Part shown: positions 1 through 11,216 of the stretch, piece by piece | Numbering within the stretch: position 1 is the stretch's first letter | Layout of the letters: every line of letters starts with the position of its first letter | Origin: Streptomyces nymphaeiformis | GTDB lineage: Bacteria > Actinomycetota > Actinomycetes > Streptomycetales > Streptomycetaceae | Direction: 5' to 3' | Assembly: GCF_014203895.1 (NCBI RefSeq) | Contig: NZ_JACHJY010000010.1 | Span: 248,001 to 312,000, forward strand | DNA: 64,000 nt | Translations under genes and position numbers: made by a program | Notes under the pieces: generated by a model | What the model was told of the DNA's origin: nothing | The model's database searches: none | What the model saw: only the letters and a program-made list of their open reading frames with translations

Positions 1-1
1 C

Positions 2-82
2 ATCACCGTCGGAAGAGGTCCCCGTGGCGGGGCCGAGTTCCGATTTATCCTGCCCGTCGGCACCCCGGCCCACCTCCTCTGA
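2..82 (+). CDS. 3' end of a probable sensor histidine kinase (partial)
   Basis: The window opens inside a reading frame that stays open for 26 codons and stops at 80-82. The residues read like the end of a histidine-kinase ATPase domain: a GPRGG turn followed by a beta strand EFRFILP. In HATPase_c proteins the last strands have this G-rich turn plus F-x-F/L-x-LP form. From memory a two-component sensor kinase lies upstream of pheS in S. coelicolor, which agrees. With 26 residues visible this is inference; another C terminus of similar composition is possible. Confidence 0.5.
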   Translation: MTVGRGPRGGAEFRFILPVGTPAHLL

Positions 83-160
83 CGTCTCAGCAGTCGAGAC
101 CGTACGAGATCAGTGGCCGCGCGGCCCGCCCACGGGCTCATTCGCGTCCCCGCGCCCCGT

Positions 161-166
161 TAGACT
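161..166 (+). promoter_or_regulatory. Probable -10 box of the pheST promoter
   Basis: TAGACT fits the actinobacterial TANNNT -10 pattern and lies 72 nt before the pheS start, giving a leader of about 65 nt. I see no convincing -35 and no Phe-rich leader peptide or T-box-like structure in the leader. Confidence 0.45.
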
Positions 167-238
167 CGTCCTTTGGCACGTTTGCGCCCTTGACGTCGAG
201 CGGGGCCGCCCAGCCAGCCAACGGAAGCACGGGAAGAG

Positions 239-1365
239 ATGTCGGCACCCAATAAGTCGTACGACCCGGTCGAGGTCGAGGCCTTGAAACCGGAAGAGAT
301 CGAGCGCATGCGGGACGAGGCGCTCGCCGCCTTCGCCGCCGCAGGCGACCTCGACGCGCTCGCCCACGCGAAGACGGCGCACACCGGCGGCACCTCGCCG
401 CTGGCGCTGGCCAACCGCGAGATCGGCGCCCTGCCCCCGCAGGCCAAGGCCGCGGCCGGCAAGATCGTGGGCCAGGCCCGCGGTGCCGTCTCCAAGGCCC
501 TGGCCGCCCGCCAGGTCGAGCTGGAGGCCGAGCGCGACGCCCGCGTCCTCGTCGAGGAGGCCGTCGACGTCACCCTGCCGTACGACCGCGTCCCGGCCGG
601 TGCCCGGCACCCGCTGACCACGCTCATGGAGCGGGTCTCCGACGTCTTCGTCGCCATGGGGTACGAGGTCGCCGAGGGTCCCGAGGTCGAGGCGGAGTGG
701 TTCAACTTCGACGCCCTCAACTTCGTCCCGGACCACCCGGCCCGGCAGATGCAGGACACCTTCTTCGTCCAGGGCCCCGAGGGCACCACGGGCGACGAGT
801 CCGGTGTCGTGCTCCGCACGCACACCTCGCCGGTCCAGGCCCGCACCCTCATCGACCGGGAGCCCCCGGTCTACGTGGTGTGCCCCGGCCGCGTCTACCG
901 CACCGACGAGCTCGACGCCACGCACACCCCGGTCTTCCACCAGATCGAGCTGCTCGCCGTCGACGAGGGCCTGACCATGGCCGACCTCAAGGGCACCCTC
1001 GACCACATGGTCCAGGCGCTCTTCGGCCCGGACATGAAGACCCGGCTGCGGCCGAACTTCTTCCCCTTCACCGAGCCGTCCGCAGAGATGGACATGCTCT
1101 GCTACGTCTGCCGCGGCGAGTCCGTCGGCAACCCGGACCGTCCCTGCCGCACCTGCGGCAGCGAGGGCTGGATCGAGCTCGGCGGCTGCGGAATGGTCAA
1201 CCCGAAGGTGCTCGTCGCCGCCGGTGTGGACCCCGAGAAGTACAGCGGATTCGCCTTCGGGTTCGGCATCGAGCGGATGCTGATGTTCCGCCACAACGTG
1301 GAAGACATGCGAGACATGGTCGAGGGTGACGTCCGGTTCACCCGGCCGTTCGGGATGGAGATCTG

Positions 1366-1366
<1 letters not shown>
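239..1366 (+). CDS. pheS: Phenylalanine-tRNA ligase alpha subunit
   Basis: Catalytic subunit of the cytoplasmic alpha2-beta2 enzyme that charges tRNA-Phe. 375 aa, normal for bacterial PheS. The first ~90 residues are the charged helical tRNA-binding arm. Class II motif 2 (VYRTDELDATHTPVFHQ) is near residue 222 and motif 3 (GFGIERMLMFRH) near 340. Between them, at about 286-311, lie two Cys pairs (CYVC and CRTC) that could form a zinc knuckle; E. coli PheS lacks this insert. The ATG at 239 follows a GGAAGAG ribosome-binding site. The stop overlaps the pheT start in TGATG, so the two are translationally coupled. Confidence 0.98.
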
Positions 1367-3897
<2,531 letters not shown>

Positions 3898-3915
3898 CGC
3901 ACCGCAGCACCACCA

Positions 3916-3951
3916 GGAGGGCCGCCCCGGGAATCCCCGGGGCGGCCCTCC
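3916..3951 (+). terminator. Terminator of the pheST operon
   Basis: A perfect 15-bp GC-rich inverted repeat (3916-3930 pairing with 3937-3951) begins 18 nt after the pheT stop. There is no T tract, as is usual for Streptomyces terminators. Confidence 0.8.
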
Positions 3952-3960
3952 GCCGTTTCC

Positions 3961-4016
3961 GGGGCCCGGAAGCCGCTCGGGGGCCGGGAAGCCGTTCGGG
4001 GTCCCGGAAACCGCAC
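3961..4016. repeat. Three degenerate 18-19 bp tandem repeats
   Basis: Units at 3961-3978, 3979-3997 and 3998-4016 share the core GGGG-CCGGAA-CCG. They lie between the pheST terminator and the phosphatase start. Apart from these repeats and the ribosome-binding site of the next gene, I see nothing else in 3952-4219. Confidence 0.6.
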
Positions 4017-4219
4017 TCCCGCTCGTGGCTCGGCGATCCGTGCGCGTGGCGCGGCCCTGGCGGAGAGCGGCGCGGCGGGGGCGCTCACTCCTTCGGGTGA
4101 GATCGCCGGGGGCCGTTCCACGGCGGACCGCGCGGTCGGCACAATCGACGCGGCCACAGGGGCGGACCTGTGGGCCGCAGGGCCTTCGGGCGCTGTCGGG
4201 GGCTCGGAAAGGGCCGTGC

Positions 4220-5287
4220 ATGATCCGTACCAGGTCGTTGCTCGCCGATGGCTCCCGGCTCCGCCGGCTGGCCCCGCTCGCTCTTCCCACCGCGTGGGGC
4301 GCGGTGGCCCTGGCGTGGAAGTACGGCTGTCCCCTGGCCCGGCAGCCGGGGCTGCCCATGCGGATCGCCACCAGTGTCGTCTTCGTCAGTGTCGGCCTCG
4401 GCCTGGTGTGGGGCGTCCGGCGCGGGCTCGCGCGGGAGCTCGCCCGGGTCCGGGCCGTCGCGGCAGTCACCCAGCGGGTCCTCCTTCGGCCCCTGCCCGC
4501 CCGACTCGACGGACTCGCGCTGGCCGCCGGGCAGTTGTCCGCCTCCCGGGGCGCGTCCGTCGGCGGCGACCTGTACGAGGCGGTGGCCACCCCCTACGGG
4601 GTGAGGATCGTCATCGGGGACGTCCGGGGCCATGGGCTCGCCGCGCTCGGCGCGGTGGTCGCGGTGCTCGGCAGCTTCCGCGAGGCCGCGCACGACGAGC
4701 CCGAACTCGCCGGGGTGCTGCGGCGTCTCGAGCGGGCCCTGGAGCGCCATCTGCGGGAGCGGGGGCGGGAGGAGCACCCGGCGAGGGCCGGTGCGGAGCC
4801 CGAACACCCGGCGGCGGAGGAGTTCGTCACGCTGCTGCTCGTGGAGGTCCGCTCCGACGGGCGGCTGGCCGTCCTCAACTGCGGCCACCCCGGCCCGTAC
4901 CGCCTCGGCCGGCGGGCGGAGCGGCTCCCGGTCGGGGACCCACTGCCCCCGCTCGGGGTGCTGCCGCTGCCCGTCGGGCTCGTGCCGTACACGGCGGCCC
5001 GGCTGCTGCCCGGCGAGACGCTGGTCCTGCACACCGACGGAGCGGAGGAGGCCCGGGACCGCCGGGGCCGGTTCTTCGCGCTGGACGCCGCCCTCGCCGG
5101 CGTGCCCGGCGAGGCGCCCGCCGCCCTGGTCCGCCGGGTCCACGCGGCGCTGCTGCACCACACGGGCGGCCGGCTCGCCGACGACATCGCGCTGCTCGTC
5201 GTACGCAACGACCGTGTCCGGGTACCGGCGCAGCCCGCCGAACCCGGGCTGCGCCGCCCCCGGCCCGCCCCCTCCTCCCACTGCTGA
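4220..5287 (+). CDS. Membrane-anchored PP2C/SpoIIE-family protein phosphatase
   Basis: 355 aa. Two hydrophobic helices near residues 12-28 and 43-62 anchor the N terminus, and a SpoIIE/PP2C serine phosphatase domain fills about 90-335. Metal-binding motifs are visible: GASVGGDLYEAV, then VRIVIGDVRGHG, then LHTDGAEEARD, and DDIALLVVR at the end. In Streptomyces such enzymes often act on anti-anti-sigma factors, but no STAS or anti-sigma gene is next door, so the substrate is unknown. The reading frame is open further upstream, but the ATG at 4220 is preferred because GGAAAGG lies 7-13 nt before it. Confidence 0.85.
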   Translation: MIRTRSLLADGSRLRRLAPLALPTAWGAVALAWKYGCPLARQPGLPMRIATSVVFVSVGLGLVWGVRRGLARELARVRAVAAVTQRVLLRPLPARLDGLALAAGQLSASRGASVGGDLYEAVATPYGVRIVIGDVRGHGLAALGAVVAVLGSFREAAHDEPELAGVLRRLERALERHLRERGREEHPARAGAEPEHPAAEEFVTLLLVEVRSDGRLAVLNCGHPGPYRLGRRAERLPVGDPLPPLGVLPLPVGLVPYTAARLLPGETLVLHTDGAEEARDRRGRFFALDAALAGVPGEAPAALVRRVHAALLHHTGGRLADDIALLVVRNDRVRVPAQPAEPGLRRPRPAPSSHC

Positions 5288-5306
5288 GCGGAAGGAACCG
5301 GGACCG

Positions 5307-5359
5307 GCGTCGCCCGTCCCGCCACGGAGTGTCGGGCAGATCAGCGGGGCGGGCGACGC
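5307..5359 (+). terminator. Putative terminator hairpin after the phosphatase gene
   Basis: Inverted repeat with arms 5307-5322 and 5344-5359 containing one G-T wobble and a 21-nt loop, 20 nt after the stop. The rest of the 303-nt gap up to 5590 holds only a candidate -10 (TAGGCT, about 5558-5563) for the next gene and a short duplication at its start. Confidence 0.55.
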
Positions 5360-5611
5360 GGACCGGGCGGCCGCACTGTACGAGGGGGAGCCGGCGGCCC
5401 GGTCTTCGCCTTGCGGCGAGAAGCACAGTCAACCGGGGCCGGGACGGGTGTGGCAGAGTACGCGGGCCGGGAGAACGGGTACTTCGTTCACACCCCGTGC
5501 GAAATCACCGGTACGGGGGGCTTCCGCTCGGTTCGACCCGTATGAATTCGGCCACCGCTAGGCTGAGTTCACCGAGCGAGCGGAGCGGCCATGCGAGCGA
5601 CCGGAGCGGCC

Positions 5612-6952
5612 ATGCAGCCCAACACCCTGCTCGACGCCCTGCTCGACGAAGCGGGCGTCTCGAACGCCGGCCTGGCCGCCCATGTGAACCGGGCGGGCCG
5701 GGCCAGGGGGCTTTCCCTGCGGTACGAACACACAGCCGTGGCCCGCTGGTTGAAGGGCCAGCGGCCGCGCGGCCAGGTGCCGGACCTGATCTGCGAGGTG
5801 CTCGCCGTCCGGCTGCGCCGGCAGGTGACCCTGGACGACATCGGCCTCGGGGTGCCGGGAAGTCCGGTGCCGGCCGCCGGTTCGCCGCTGTCCGGCTTCG
5901 TCGAGCGGGCGGCGGCGCTGTGGCGCTCCGACGAGCAGCAGCGGCCGCACATCGTGGCGGCCCCGGCCGTGACCGGCACCCAGGCGGTGATGCCGGTGTG
6001 GGAGTGGGAGAACCCGCCGGAGGACGTGGACGTCTCCCGTACGGGCCGGACGGCGGTCTCGGCGGCCGACATCGCGGTCCTGACCGCGGCCCGGTCGCAC
6101 TACGAGCAGATGTACCGCCGGGCCGGGGGCATCGCGACCCGGGCGCGGATCGCCGGCTTCCTGAACACGCAGACCGCGCCGCTGCTGAGGGGCGCGTACG
6201 GCGACGCGCTGGGGCGGCAGCTGCACCGGGCCACCGGCGGGCTCGTCGCGGTGGCCGGAATCTGTGCGTACGACGCGGACGCGCACGGTCTCGCCCAGCG
6301 CTACTTCCACCAGGCGCTGCGGCTCGCGAAGGCGAGCGGGGACCGGGGGCTCGGCGCGTACGTGATCGCGCTCCTCGTCAACCAGTCGCTCTTCACGGGG
6401 GAGTACCGGCAGGCCGTGGCGTTCGCGGAGGCGGCGCTGCGGGCGGCGGGGCGGCAGATCACCCCGGCGCTCGCCGCCGATCTGACGGCGATGCAGGCGA
6501 AGGCGTACGCGCGCCTGGGCGACGGGGCGGCCGCGCTGGCCTGCATCCGGCGGGCCGAGGCGGAGGCGGAGCGGATCAGCCCGGGGGAGGAGCCGGTCGA
6601 GACCGGCTACGTCCAGCCGGGGTTCGTCAACGTCCAGGTGGCGGAGGCACTCCTCGGTCTGGGTGAACTCGACGCGGCCCACGAGCACGCGGCGGCGGCG
6701 GTCGGGATGCCCTCGCACGACCGGGGCCGGGTGCACCGGCTCGCCATGCTGTGCCGCGTCGAGCTGCGGCAGGGGGAGGTCGACGGGGCGGCGCGCACGG
6801 CGGTGGAGATGACGGAGCGGGCGCGGGGGATGGAGTCGCGGCGGCTGCGGGACCGGCTGACGCAGGTGCGGGGGGATCTCCTCGCGAGCGGCGGCGGGGA
6901 GGCCCGGGAGGCAGCCGCTCTGATCGAAGGGGCGCTGCGCGTTCCCCTGTGA
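5612..6952 (+). CDS. TPR-like transcriptional regulator with N-terminal helix-turn-helix
   Basis: 446 aa from this start. Residues 1-80 look like a divergent helix-turn-helix, with an amphipathic LLDALLDEAG helix and a Y-E-HTAVARWLKGQ-PRG segment. The rest is almost all alpha-helical with AlaGly-rich TPR-like repeats (about 160-420). This layout is common in Streptomyces regulators of development and antibiotic production such as the Nsd type. An ATG 21 nt upstream (5591) is in frame; both ATGs sit at the end of the same duplicated sequence, so the start is ambiguous. I prefer 5612 because the protein then begins MQPN directly before the conserved region. The ligand and targets are unknown. 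Confidence 0.75.
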   Translation: MQPNTLLDALLDEAGVSNAGLAAHVNRAGRARGLSLRYEHTAVARWLKGQRPRGQVPDLICEVLAVRLRRQVTLDDIGLGVPGSPVPAAGSPLSGFVERAAALWRSDEQQRPHIVAAPAVTGTQAVMPVWEWENPPEDVDVSRTGRTAVSAADIAVLTAARSHYEQMYRRAGGIATRARIAGFLNTQTAPLLRGAYGDALGRQLHRATGGLVAVAGICAYDADAHGLAQRYFHQALRLAKASGDRGLGAYVIALLVNQSLFTGEYRQAVAFAEAALRAAGRQITPALAADLTAMQAKAYARLGDGAAALACIRRAEAEAERISPGEEPVETGYVQPGFVNVQVAEALLGLGELDAAHEHAAAAVGMPSHDRGRVHRLAMLCRVELRQGEVDGAARTAVEMTERARGMESRRLRDRLTQVRGDLLASGGGEAREAAALIEGALRVPL

Positions 6953-7014
6953 GCCGTCAACTGCTGCGATATTGCCACCAAACAAGCACCGACCGATCGG
7001 AAGGTGGCAAGAAC

Positions 7015-7545
7015 GTGCAGTGGACGAAACTCAGCGAACGCGCTGTCTATGAGAATCGCTGGTTCCGAGTGAACCTCGCGGACGTCGAACTCCCGGACGG
7101 CCGCCGCCTCGACCACTATCTGATCCGGCTCCGCCCGGTCGCCGTCGCGACGGCGGTCAACGAGGCCGACGAAGTCCTGATGCTCTGGCGCCACCGCTTC
7201 ATCACCGACAGCTGGGGCTGGGAACTGGCCGCCGGCATCGTCGAGGACGGCGAGGAGATCGAGGCCGCCGCCGCCCGCGAGATGGAGGAGGAGACCGGCT
7301 GGCGGCCGGGGCCGCTGCGCCATCTCCTCACCGTCGAACCCTCGAACGGCCTCACCGACGCCCGCCACCACCTCTACTGGGCGGAGGGGGCCACCTACAC
7401 GGGACCGCCCGAGGACGCCTTCGAGTCCTCGCGGCGGGCGTGGGTCCCGCTGAAGGAGATCCCCGGGATGATCGGCCGGGGCGAGATCCCGGCCGCCAAC
7501 ATGGCCGCGGGACTGCTGATGCTCCACCATCTGCGCCTCGGCTGA
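7015..7545 (+). CDS. Nudix hydrolase (ADP-ribose pyrophosphatase type)
   Basis: 176 aa. The Nudix box is complete (G-x5-E-x7-REMEEETGW, residues about 80-102). It is preceded by WGWELAAG, a hallmark of ADP-ribose/nucleotide-sugar pyrophosphatases, which cleave nucleoside diphosphate-X with magnesium. I start at the GTG at 7015, with GGAAGGTGG just upstream. The frame runs further upstream but overlaps the previous gene. The exact substrate cannot be read from sequence. Confidence 0.9.
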   Translation: MQWTKLSERAVYENRWFRVNLADVELPDGRRLDHYLIRLRPVAVATAVNEADEVLMLWRHRFITDSWGWELAAGIVEDGEEIEAAAAREMEEETGWRPGPLRHLLTVEPSNGLTDARHHLYWAEGATYTGPPEDAFESSRRAWVPLKEIPGMIGRGEIPAANMAAGLLMLHHLRLG

Positions 7546-7562
7546 GACGCGGGAGCGAATGT

Positions 7563-7604
7563 GCCGGACGGCCCGTACCTGTGCGGGGATGCGGGCCGTC
7601 CGGC
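7563..7604 (+). terminator. Terminator after the Nudix gene
   Basis: A 13-bp perfect inverted repeat (7563-7575 with 7592-7604) lies between two convergent genes and may serve both. Confidence 0.7.
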
Positions 7605-7661
7605 CGGAGCGACGGCGTCAGGGGTCGGACGCCGACTCCGGGTCTGGGTGGGGACCTCGGG

Positions 7662-8522
7662 TCAGTTGTACGGGTAGAAGCCCGAGCCCGTCTTGCGGCC
7701 GAGACGACCCGCGTCCACCATGCGCTGGAGCAGCGGGGGAGCGGCGTACAGCGGCTCCTTGAACTCGGAGTACATCGAGTCGGCGATCGACGCGATCGTG
7801 TCCAGGCCGATCAGGTCGGAGAGCTTCAGCGGGCCCATCGGGTGGGCGCAGCCGAACTCCATGCCGTTGTCGATGTCCTCACGGCTCGCGATGCCCGACT
7901 CGAACATCCGGATCGCCGAGAGCAGGTACGGCACGAGCAGCGCGTTCACCACGAAGCCGGAGCGGTCCTGGGCGCGGATCGCGTGCTTGCCGAGCACCTT
8001 CTCCGCGAAGGCCTGGGCCCGGCTGATCGTGCCCTCGGAGGTGGTGAGGGCCGGGATCAGCTCGACGAGCTTCTGCACCGGGGCCGGGTTGAAGAAGTGG
8101 ATGCCGATGACATGGTCGGGGCGGGAGGTCGCCACGGCCAGCTTCACCAGCGGGATGGAGGAGGTGTTCGAGGCCAGGATGGCGTCCGGCCGGGTGATCA
8201 CCTGGTCGAGGACCTGGAAGATCTCGGTCTTGACCTGCTCGTTCTCCACGACCGCCTCGATGACGAGGTCGCGGTCGGCGAACTCGCCCAGGTCGGTGGT
8301 GAAGCTGAGGCGGGCGAGCGTCGCGTCCCGCTCCTCCTCGCTGATCTTGCCGCGTTCGGCGGCCTTCGCCAGCGAGTTGTAGAGCCGTGTGCGGCCGATC
8401 TCCAGCGCTTCGCCGGTGGTCTCGGCGACCTTCACGTCGAGCCCGCTCCGGGCACACACCTCTGCGATGCCTGCGCCCATCTGGCCGCAGCCCACCACTC
8501 CGACGCGCTCAATGTCGGCCAT
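7662..8522 (-). CDS. 3-hydroxybutyryl-CoA dehydrogenase (3-hydroxyacyl-CoA dehydrogenase family)
   Basis: 286 aa, the usual length of FadB2/Hbd-type enzymes, which oxidise L-3-hydroxyacyl-CoA with NAD(P) in beta-oxidation or butyryl-CoA metabolism. The Rossmann nucleotide site GVVGCGQMGAG starts at residue 7. NTSSIPL and HFFNPAPVQKLVE cover the catalytic Ser/His/Asn region, and the helical C-terminal domain follows. AGGTGA lies upstream of the chosen ATG; a GTG four codons earlier (8534) is the alternative. Divergent from the GHL10-like gene. Confidence 0.93.
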   Translation of the reverse strand: MADIERVGVVGCGQMGAGIAEVCARSGLDVKVAETTGEALEIGRTRLYNSLAKAAERGKISEEERDATLARLSFTTDLGEFADRDLVIEAVVENEQVKTEIFQVLDQVITRPDAILASNTSSIPLVKLAVATSRPDHVIGIHFFNPAPVQKLVELIPALTTSEGTISRAQAFAEKVLGKHAIRAQDRSGFVVNALLVPYLLSAIRMFESGIASREDIDNGMEFGCAHPMGPLKLSDLIGLDTIASIADSMYSEFKEPLYAAPPLLQRMVDAGRLGRKTGSGFYPYN

Positions 8523-8624
8523 GGAGTCCGTCACCTCGTGCCTTTCGCTCTTCTCCGTCGGCGGAGTGCCCGTGTGATTCCGGGTGCACCCGCCTCTACC
8601 CCCACGACGTTACCGCTCATTAAC

Positions 8625-8639
8625 CGATGATCGATCGTC
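8625..8639. promoter_or_regulatory. Near-palindrome in the divergent intergenic region
   Basis: An imperfect palindrome centred on GATCGATC lies between the divergent hydroxyacyl-CoA dehydrogenase and GHL10-like genes and could be an operator. Otherwise the 173-nt intergenic stretch shows only weak promoter elements. Confidence 0.25.
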
Positions 8640-8695
8640 TGAGGCGGGCATGCTGTCCGGGTGCGTGTGACGTATCCGACAGAGGAGGGGTACAA

Positions 8696-9958
8696 GTGCG
8701 GCCTTTCGGCAGAAGAGGGTTCGTGGCCGGCGCCACCGGAGCGGCGCTCGCCGTGGCGGGAACGACAGGAGCGGCACGCCCGGTTGTGTCCGACGCCACT
8801 CCCGAGGCGCGCGGGAAACCGCACCGCAGGAGGGAGTTCCGCGGGATGTGGCTGGCGACGGTCGCCAACCGCGACTGGCCCTCCCGCGCCGGGCTGACCG
8901 CCGAGCAGCAGCGCACCGAACTCCTCCGCCACCTGGACACGGCCGTCGACCGCCGGCTCAACACGGTGGTCCTCCAGGTCCGGCCGACCGCCGACGCGCT
9001 CTGGCCCTCGCCGTACGAGCCGTGGGCGCAGTACCTCACCGGCACGCAGGGCCGGGACCCCGGCTGGGACCCGCTGGGCACGGCCGTCGACGAGGCCCAC
9101 GCCCGCGGGCTCGAACTGCACGCCTGGTTCAACCCGTACCGCGTGGCGAACCACACGGACCCGGGCAGGCTCGTCGCCGGCCATCCGGCCCGGATCCACC
9201 CGGAATGGGTACTGCCCTACGGCGGGAAGCTCTACTACAACCCGGGGCTGCCCGAGGTGAGGAGCTTCGTCCAGGACGCGATGCTGGACGCGCTGCGCCG
9301 CTACGAGATCGACGCCGTGCACTGGGACGACTACTTCTATCCGTACCCGGTGGCCGGGCAGGTCTTCGCCGACGACGAGGCGTACGCGCGGTACGGCGGG
9401 GACTTCCCCGACAAGGCGTCCTGGCGGCGGAACAACACCGACCTGCTGGTCTCGGAGACGGCGTCGCGGATCAAGGAGATCAGGAAGCGCACGGCCTTCG
9501 GCGTCAGCCCCTTCGGGGTCTGGCGGAACATCGCCACCGACCCGGAGGGCTCGGACACCCGCGCCGGCGTCCAGACGTACGACGACCTCCACGCCGACAC
9601 CCGGAAGTGGATCCGGGAGGGCTGGATCGACTACGTGATCCCCCAGTTGTACTGGAACATCGGGCTGCCGGCGGCCGACTACGCCAGGCTGGTGCCCTGG
9701 TGGGACGCGGTGGTCCGGGACACCGGCGTCGGGCTCTACATCGGCGAGGCGCTCTACAAGGCGGGCGATCCCGCCCAGCCCGCGGCCTGGCAGGACCCAC
9801 GGGAGCTCTCACGCCATCTGGACTTCGCGGCCCAGTACCCCTCGGTCGGCGGCCACTGCTTCTTCTCCGCGAAGGAGGTCGCCGCGGACCCGATCGGGGC
9901 GATGACCACCGTGGTGGCCGACCACTACCCGACCAGGGTCCGTCCGCCGAGGCGGTGA
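8696..9958 (+). CDS. Tat-exported glycoside-hydrolase-like protein (GHL10/DUF187 family)
   Basis: 420 aa. The N terminus carries a twin-arginine signal (GRRGFVAG followed by an Ala/Gly-rich hydrophobic stretch). The mature part has the TIM-barrel signature of PF02638: FRGMWLATV near the start, QVRPTADALWPS, LHAWFNPYR and HWDDYFYPYP. Homologues bind or cleave cell-wall or exopolysaccharide glycans; the substrate here is unknown. The GTG start at 8696 is set by a strong GAGGAGGGG 6-14 nt upstream and places the twin arginines at residues 6-7. Confidence 0.88.
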   Translation: MRPFGRRGFVAGATGAALAVAGTTGAARPVVSDATPEARGKPHRRREFRGMWLATVANRDWPSRAGLTAEQQRTELLRHLDTAVDRRLNTVVLQVRPTADALWPSPYEPWAQYLTGTQGRDPGWDPLGTAVDEAHARGLELHAWFNPYRVANHTDPGRLVAGHPARIHPEWVLPYGGKLYYNPGLPEVRSFVQDAMLDALRRYEIDAVHWDDYFYPYPVAGQVFADDEAYARYGGDFPDKASWRRNNTDLLVSETASRIKEIRKRTAFGVSPFGVWRNIATDPEGSDTRAGVQTYDDLHADTRKWIREGWIDYVIPQLYWNIGLPAADYARLVPWWDAVVRDTGVGLYIGEALYKAGDPAQPAAWQDPRELSRHLDFAAQYPSVGGHCFFSAKEVAADPIGAMTTVVADHYPTRVRPPRR

Positions 9959-9959
9959 C

Positions 9960-10163
9960 TCAGCCCGTCCCCGCCTCCGGGCGGTGGCGTACGACGGAAT
10001 CGGGGCCCGGCGACACCAGGGCCTCGTGACCGTCGTCCTCGAACTTCACGCGGTACGGGGGATTGCCGTTCTCCCCCAGTACCTGAAGGACCTTGGCCGT
10101 GCGGTCGTGGTGACCCACGGTCCGGCCGTGTACCAGCAGCTTGTCGCCCACGCTCGCCTGCAT
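9960..10163 (-). CDS. DUF1918 small protein
   Basis: 67 aa, beta-rich and SH3-like. It begins MQASVGDKLLVHGRTVG and contains PPYRVKFEDDGHEALVSPGPDS, the diagnostic core of DUF1918, a family nearly confined to actinobacteria with no known biochemical role. It is squeezed between the convergent GHL10-like gene (1-nt gap) and the exporter gene. Family assignment is firm; function is not. Confidence 0.88.
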   Translation of the reverse strand: MQASVGDKLLVHGRTVGHHDRTAKVLQVLGENGNPPYRVKFEDDGHEALVSPGPDSVVRHRPEAGTG

Positions 10164-10256
10164 CGAGCTGACCTCCTCGCGACCGGGCCGGTCCTGCCCT
10201 GTACTGCGCAGGGCCTCTGTCTGCCATTGTGACCCGTTCCGCCCGGATTCGTCGCG

Positions 10257-11216
10257 TCAGCTCTTCGCCCGCTGGGTGACCGCGATGCAGACCAGGACCG
10301 CCACCGCGGCGACCGGGGCGGCCAGCGGCAGGGTCTCGCCGAGCAGGAAGACCGACCAGAAGAGGGTGAGGAGCGGCTGGGCGAGCTGGAGCTGACTGGC
10401 CTTGGGGATGCCGATCGCGGCCATCCCGCGGTACCAGACGTACAGACCGAAGAAGGTGGAGCCGGCGGCGACCCATACGAGGCCGATGACACCGTGCGCG
10501 GTCAGACGCACCGGTTCGATCGACAGCGTGACGGCCGAGGCGACCGCCATCAGCGGAAGGCAGAGGACCAGGGCCCAGCCGATGACCTGCCAGCCCGGCA
10601 TGAGCGCGGCGAGCCGGCCGCCCTCGGTGTAGCCGGCCGCGCACACGAGCAGCGCCCCGAAGAGGTACAGGTCGCCCGTGGAGAAGGAGCCCCCGCTCTC
10701 CTTGAGCGTGAAGCCGAGCACCACCACGGCGCCGGAGACGGCCGCGATCCAGAAGGTGCGGGACGGCCGGCGGCCGGTCCGCAGGGCGGCGAGGGTCGCG
10801 GTGGTGAGCGGCAGGAGGCCCACGACCACGGCGGCGTGCGAGGTGGTGGAGGTCTGCAGGGCCAGCGTGGTCAGGAGCGGGAAGCCGATGACGACACCGC
10901 AGGCGACCACGGCGAGGCCCGCCCAGTGGCGGCGCTCGGGCAGCGGCACCCGGCCCGCGAGCAGGAAGGCGCCGGCGATGAGCGCCGCGAGGGTGGAGCG
11001 CACGGCCACCAGCGACCAGGGGCCGAAGCTCTCCAGGCCCCAGACGGTGGACGGGAAGGTGAGGGAGAAGGAGATCACGCCGAGCCCGGCGAGCAGGGTG
11101 CCGCGGGTCCGGGGCTCGACGCCGGTGCGGACCTCTGTCGCGGATCCGTTCCCGGGGGTTCCCGTAGCGGTGACCGCTATCGTGGTCGGAGTAGTAGCGC
11201 TATCCTGTGTTCTCAT
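10257..11216 (-). CDS. EamA/DMT-family transporter
   Basis: 319 aa with about ten transmembrane helices in two EamA halves (PF00892), a small-molecule exporter of the RhaT/YdcZ/RarD type. The first ~35 residues are a Thr/Gly-rich soluble tail, so a start further inside is possible. The annotated ATG overlaps, on the opposite strand, the ATG of the MocR gene at 11215, leaving no intergenic promoter space if both starts are correct. Divergent MocR-transporter pairs commonly put the transporter under MocR control, which I infer here. Confidence 0.85.
   Translation of the reverse strand: MRTQDSATTPTTIAVTATGTPGNGSATEVRTGVEPRTRGTLLAGLGVISFSLTFPSTVWGLESFGPWSLVAVRSTLAALIAGAFLLAGRVPLPERRHWAGLAVVACGVVIGFPLLTTLALQTSTTSHAAVVVGLLPLTTATLAALRTGRRPSRTFWIAAVSGAVVVLGFTLKESGGSFSTGDLYLFGALLVCAAGYTEGGRLAALMPGWQVIGWALVLCLPLMAVASAVTLSIEPVRLTAHGVIGLVWVAAGSTFFGLYVWYRGMAAIGIPKASQLQLAQPLLTLFWSVFLLGETLPLAAPVAAVAVLVCIAVTQRAKS
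11176..11204. promoter_or_regulatory. Candidate MocR operator (direct repeats)
   Basis: GCTATC occurs at 11176-11181 and 11199-11204, 23 bp apart in the same orientation, in the last bases before the MocR start and inside the 5' end of the divergent transporter gene. MocR proteins such as GabR recognise directly repeated half-sites. This is inference from position and symmetry only. Confidence 0.35.
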
